Assembly (NCBI RefSeq): GCF_014656215.1
Contig: NZ_BNBZ01000045.1
Location: 1-42,254 of the forward strand
DNA from: Streptomyces zaomyceticus
GTDB lineage: Bacteria > Actinomycetota > Actinomycetes > Streptomycetales > Streptomycetaceae
Reading direction: 5' to 3'
DNA length: 42,254 nt
The notes under the pieces are model-generated. The model saw nothing but the letters and a program-made list of their open reading frames with translations, did no database searches and was not told the origin of the DNA. The stretch's first letter is position 1. Each line of letters opens with the position of its first letter. Shown here one piece after another: positions 40,988-42,254 of this stretch. The position numbers were made by a program, and so were the translations under genes.

Positions 40988-41350
40988 CTACGGCCCTTCG
41001 ATCGGCTCGGGACCCGGACCGGGGTCGGTGACGGACGGGGCGGCCGGTGCCGGGGTCGGTGTGGGCACGGCCGGGGAATCGTGGACCCCCGGCGAACCGG
41101 CGGGCGGAGCCGGGGCCGGCGCCGACGGGCCGCCGGGCAGCAGGACGAGGACATACGCGGCCGCGACGGCCGCCGCCGCCCCGAGCCCGGCGAGAGCGAT
41201 CCCGCGCACCCGTCGAAGCCCCCGGGTCCGGCCCCGCGGGGGTGCGAGACGGCGCAGGTCCCGAGGGGCGACGAGGGCGGCGCGGGCGGCGAACGCGGCG
41301 CGCAGCCGCTCCTCGGTGGCGGTGGGACGGTCCTCGGCGTGCGGTCTCAT
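40988..41350 (-). CDS. One-TM protein coupled to the ECF sigma factor (possible anti-sigma)
   Basis: A 120-residue protein. Residues 1-50 are cytoplasmic and charged (TATEERLRAAFAARAALV); ~51-72 form one membrane helix (ALAGLGAAAAVAAAYVLVLL); the outer part is Pro/Ala-rich low complexity. The start overlaps the sigma-factor stop (ATGA). Genes in this place often encode anti-sigma factors, but there is no zinc-binding H-x3-C-x2-C motif and no Cys at all, so an anti-sigma role is only suggested by position and topology. Confidence 0.82.
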   Translation of the reverse strand: MRPHAEDRPTATEERLRAAFAARAALVAPRDLRRLAPPRGRTRGLRRVRGIALAGLGAAAAVAAAYVLVLLPGGPSAPAPAPPAGSPGVHDSPAVPTPTPAPAAPSVTDPGPGPEPIEGP

Positions 41351-41988
41351 CGGCCCGCCTCCAGCTTCTTCTCCAGGGCGTCGAGCGCGCGGCTCGCGGT
41401 GGACTTCACCGTGCCGCGCGAGAGCCCGAGCGTCTGCGCGATCTGTGCCTCCGACAGGTCCGACCAGTAGCGCAGGACCAGGACCTCGCGCTGGCGCCGG
41501 GTCAGCCGCGCGAGCGCGTCGAGCACCTGCCGGTGCTCCTCGGCGAGCAGCAGCCCCTCGTCGACGGGGGCCTCGGCGGCCGGGTGGGGCGGGGTGTACG
41601 CGCGCGCGGTGCGGCGCCTGCGCAGGACGGAGCGGGCCGCGTTGACCACGGCGGTGTGCAGGTACGCGCCCGGGTCCTGAAGTCCGTGGAGGGAGGTGCC
41701 GTACCTCCGGCACAGCGCGGCGAAGGCGTCCTGGACGACGTCCTCGGCGGTGTGCAGATCGTCGACGAGGAAGAGCGCGAGCCGCACCATGTCGAGCCGC
41801 CGGGCCCGGTACAGATCGGTCAGGGTGGGCGGCGGCTCGTGGTCGGCGACGGCGCCCACCGCCCGCAGATGCCGTCCCCGTACGGCCCCGGGCGCGGCCT
41901 CGGTCCGGGAGACGCGGGCGAGCAGGCGGGACCACCACGACGGCACGGTGGCGGTGGTGGTGGCGGGTATGGCGTACGACAACTGCAC
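41347..41988 (-). CDS. SigE-type ECF RNA polymerase sigma factor
   Basis: A 213-residue ECF sigma factor. Region 2 spans ~55-95 (LYRARRLDMVRLALFLVDD, then AEDVVQDAFAALCRR) and region 4 spans ~158-208 (LTRRQREVLVLRYWSDLSEAQIA, split here for length, then LGLSRGTVKSTASRALDAL). Both DNA-binding regions are intact. It has an N-terminal extension of ~50 residues. GTG 41988 follows GAGGA closely. The adjacent one-TM gene is translationally coupled and presumably regulates it. Its regulon cannot be read here; 100 bases upstream show no clear self-promoter. Confidence 0.93.
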   Translation of the reverse strand: MQLSYAIPATTTATVPSWWSRLLARVSRTEAAPGAVRGRHLRAVGAVADHEPPPTLTDLYRARRLDMVRLALFLVDDLHTAEDVVQDAFAALCRRYGTSLHGLQDPGAYLHTAVVNAARSVLRRRRTARAYTPPHPAAEAPVDEGLLLAEEHRQVLDALARLTRRQREVLVLRYWSDLSEAQIAQTLGLSRGTVKSTASRALDALEKKLEAGR

Positions 41989-42089
41989 GGTCCTCGATCC
42001 GTCGGGGGAGGGAGGGGCGACCGGCCCGGCCCGGGCCTGCGCATGTCCGGGCCGACCCGGTCACCCGCTCCTGGTGCTACCGCCGAGCG

Positions 42090-42254
42090 CTACTTCCGGA
42101 CGCCGGTGCCGGGCGCGACGACGCGCGGCGCGTCCTCGGCCGGGGCGGGAGCCGGGGCGGCGGTCGGCTTCGCGGGGGCCGGGGCGGGGGTGGCCACCGG
42201 CGCGGGGGCCGGCGCGGGCTTGCCCGCCGGAGCGGGGGCCGGGGCGGGGGCGGC
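42090..42254 (-). CDS. C-terminal end of a Pro/Ala-rich protein (partial)
   Basis: The last 54 residues of a leftward gene whose start lies beyond the window. They are Pro-Ala repeats (PAPAPAPAG, PAPAPVATPAPAPAK) ending in APRVVAPGTGVRK. The frame is open to the window edge and has the codon bias of a real gene. Such tails are common on secreted or cell-wall proteins. The product cannot be named. Confidence 0.6.
   Translation of the reverse strand, partial: AAPAPAPAPAGKPAPAPAPVATPAPAPAKPTAAPAPAPAEDAPRVVAPGTGVRK

Noticed and set aside
1..42254. tRNA genes, insertion sequences, prophage genes or a secondary-metabolite cluster
   Set aside because: No tRNA-like cloverleaf, transposase, integrase, phage structural gene or biosynthetic megasynthase was recognised on either strand.
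1..42254. TTA codons (bldA control) in the genes
   Set aside because: The TTA strings I noticed by eye fall out of frame or between genes; I did not find an in-frame one, though a computed scan would be needed to be certain.

Overview
The window looks like part of a Streptomyces chromosome. GC content is very high with strong G/C bias at third codon positions, GTG starts are common, many genes have GGAGG-type ribosome sites, and several gene groups are typical of streptomycetes: an anti-sigma-type ATPase / DUF5753 HTH / DUF397 triad, a SCO6745-family protein, a SigE-type ECF sigma factor and several Pro/Ala-rich proteins. I found no tRNA, rRNA, CRISPR array or insertion sequence, and no gene-free stretch longer than about 300 bases.

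Left part (1-12.5 kb): a 5'-truncated deaminase-like/SUKH-4 fusion, a DivIVA-like coiled-coil protein, a glyoxalase-fold protein and a secreted FG-GAP/VCBS propeller protein. These are followed by the regulatory triad (5035-6672), a GNAT acetyltransferase, an EmrB-type exporter, and a MacB-type ABC ATPase plus double-FtsX permease. Middle part (12.5-22 kb): the housekeeping gene mfd, a secreted GDSL esterase, a TetR repressor divergent from a SCO6745-family gene with two clear operators between them, a secreted HNH-nuclease lipoprotein, a GNAT-like protein, and a coupled pair (small membrane protein, membrane-anchored BMP-like half domain).

The dominant feature is a single gene at 21984-32708 encoding a 3574-residue secreted Rhs/YD-repeat polymorphic toxin. 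In order it carries a signal peptide, a DNRLRE-like region, a DUF6531-like start of the Rhs shell, YD repeats interrupted by three LamG-like domains, the Rhs core end motif (DPTG), a striking Lys/Val helix of about 130 residues, a Gly/Ala-rich hydrophobic segment, a Hint pretoxin domain with an atypical nucleophile position, and a C-terminal toxin module of about 121 residues. A candidate immunity gene overlaps its stop codon by ATGA (32705-33163). Three further small genes follow (33262-34982); one is a Suppressor-of-fused-like protein, a family known among immunity proteins. The toxin tip and immunity gene use visibly less GC-rich codons than the shell, as expected for an exchangeable cassette.

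Right part (35-42 kb): a membrane-anchored protein with a duplicated Cys-containing domain; a solitary fused HTH + N6-methylase + specificity-like protein whose catalytic motif reads HPPF rather than NPPF and which has no restriction partner; a membrane protein translationally coupled to a soluble Ser/Thr kinase with a C-terminal helical-repeat region; a LppU-like small membrane-anchored protein; and an ECF sigma factor coupled to a one-TM partner. The window ends in the Pro/Ala-rich tail of a gene running in from the right.

The two most promising systems for new biology are the toxin-tip/immunity cassette with its Lys-rich helix and Cys-less Hint, and the solitary HPPF methylase-like protein with paired GTGAAC/GTTCAC sites at its promoter. 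Family names come from reading motifs by eye; no database search was run.
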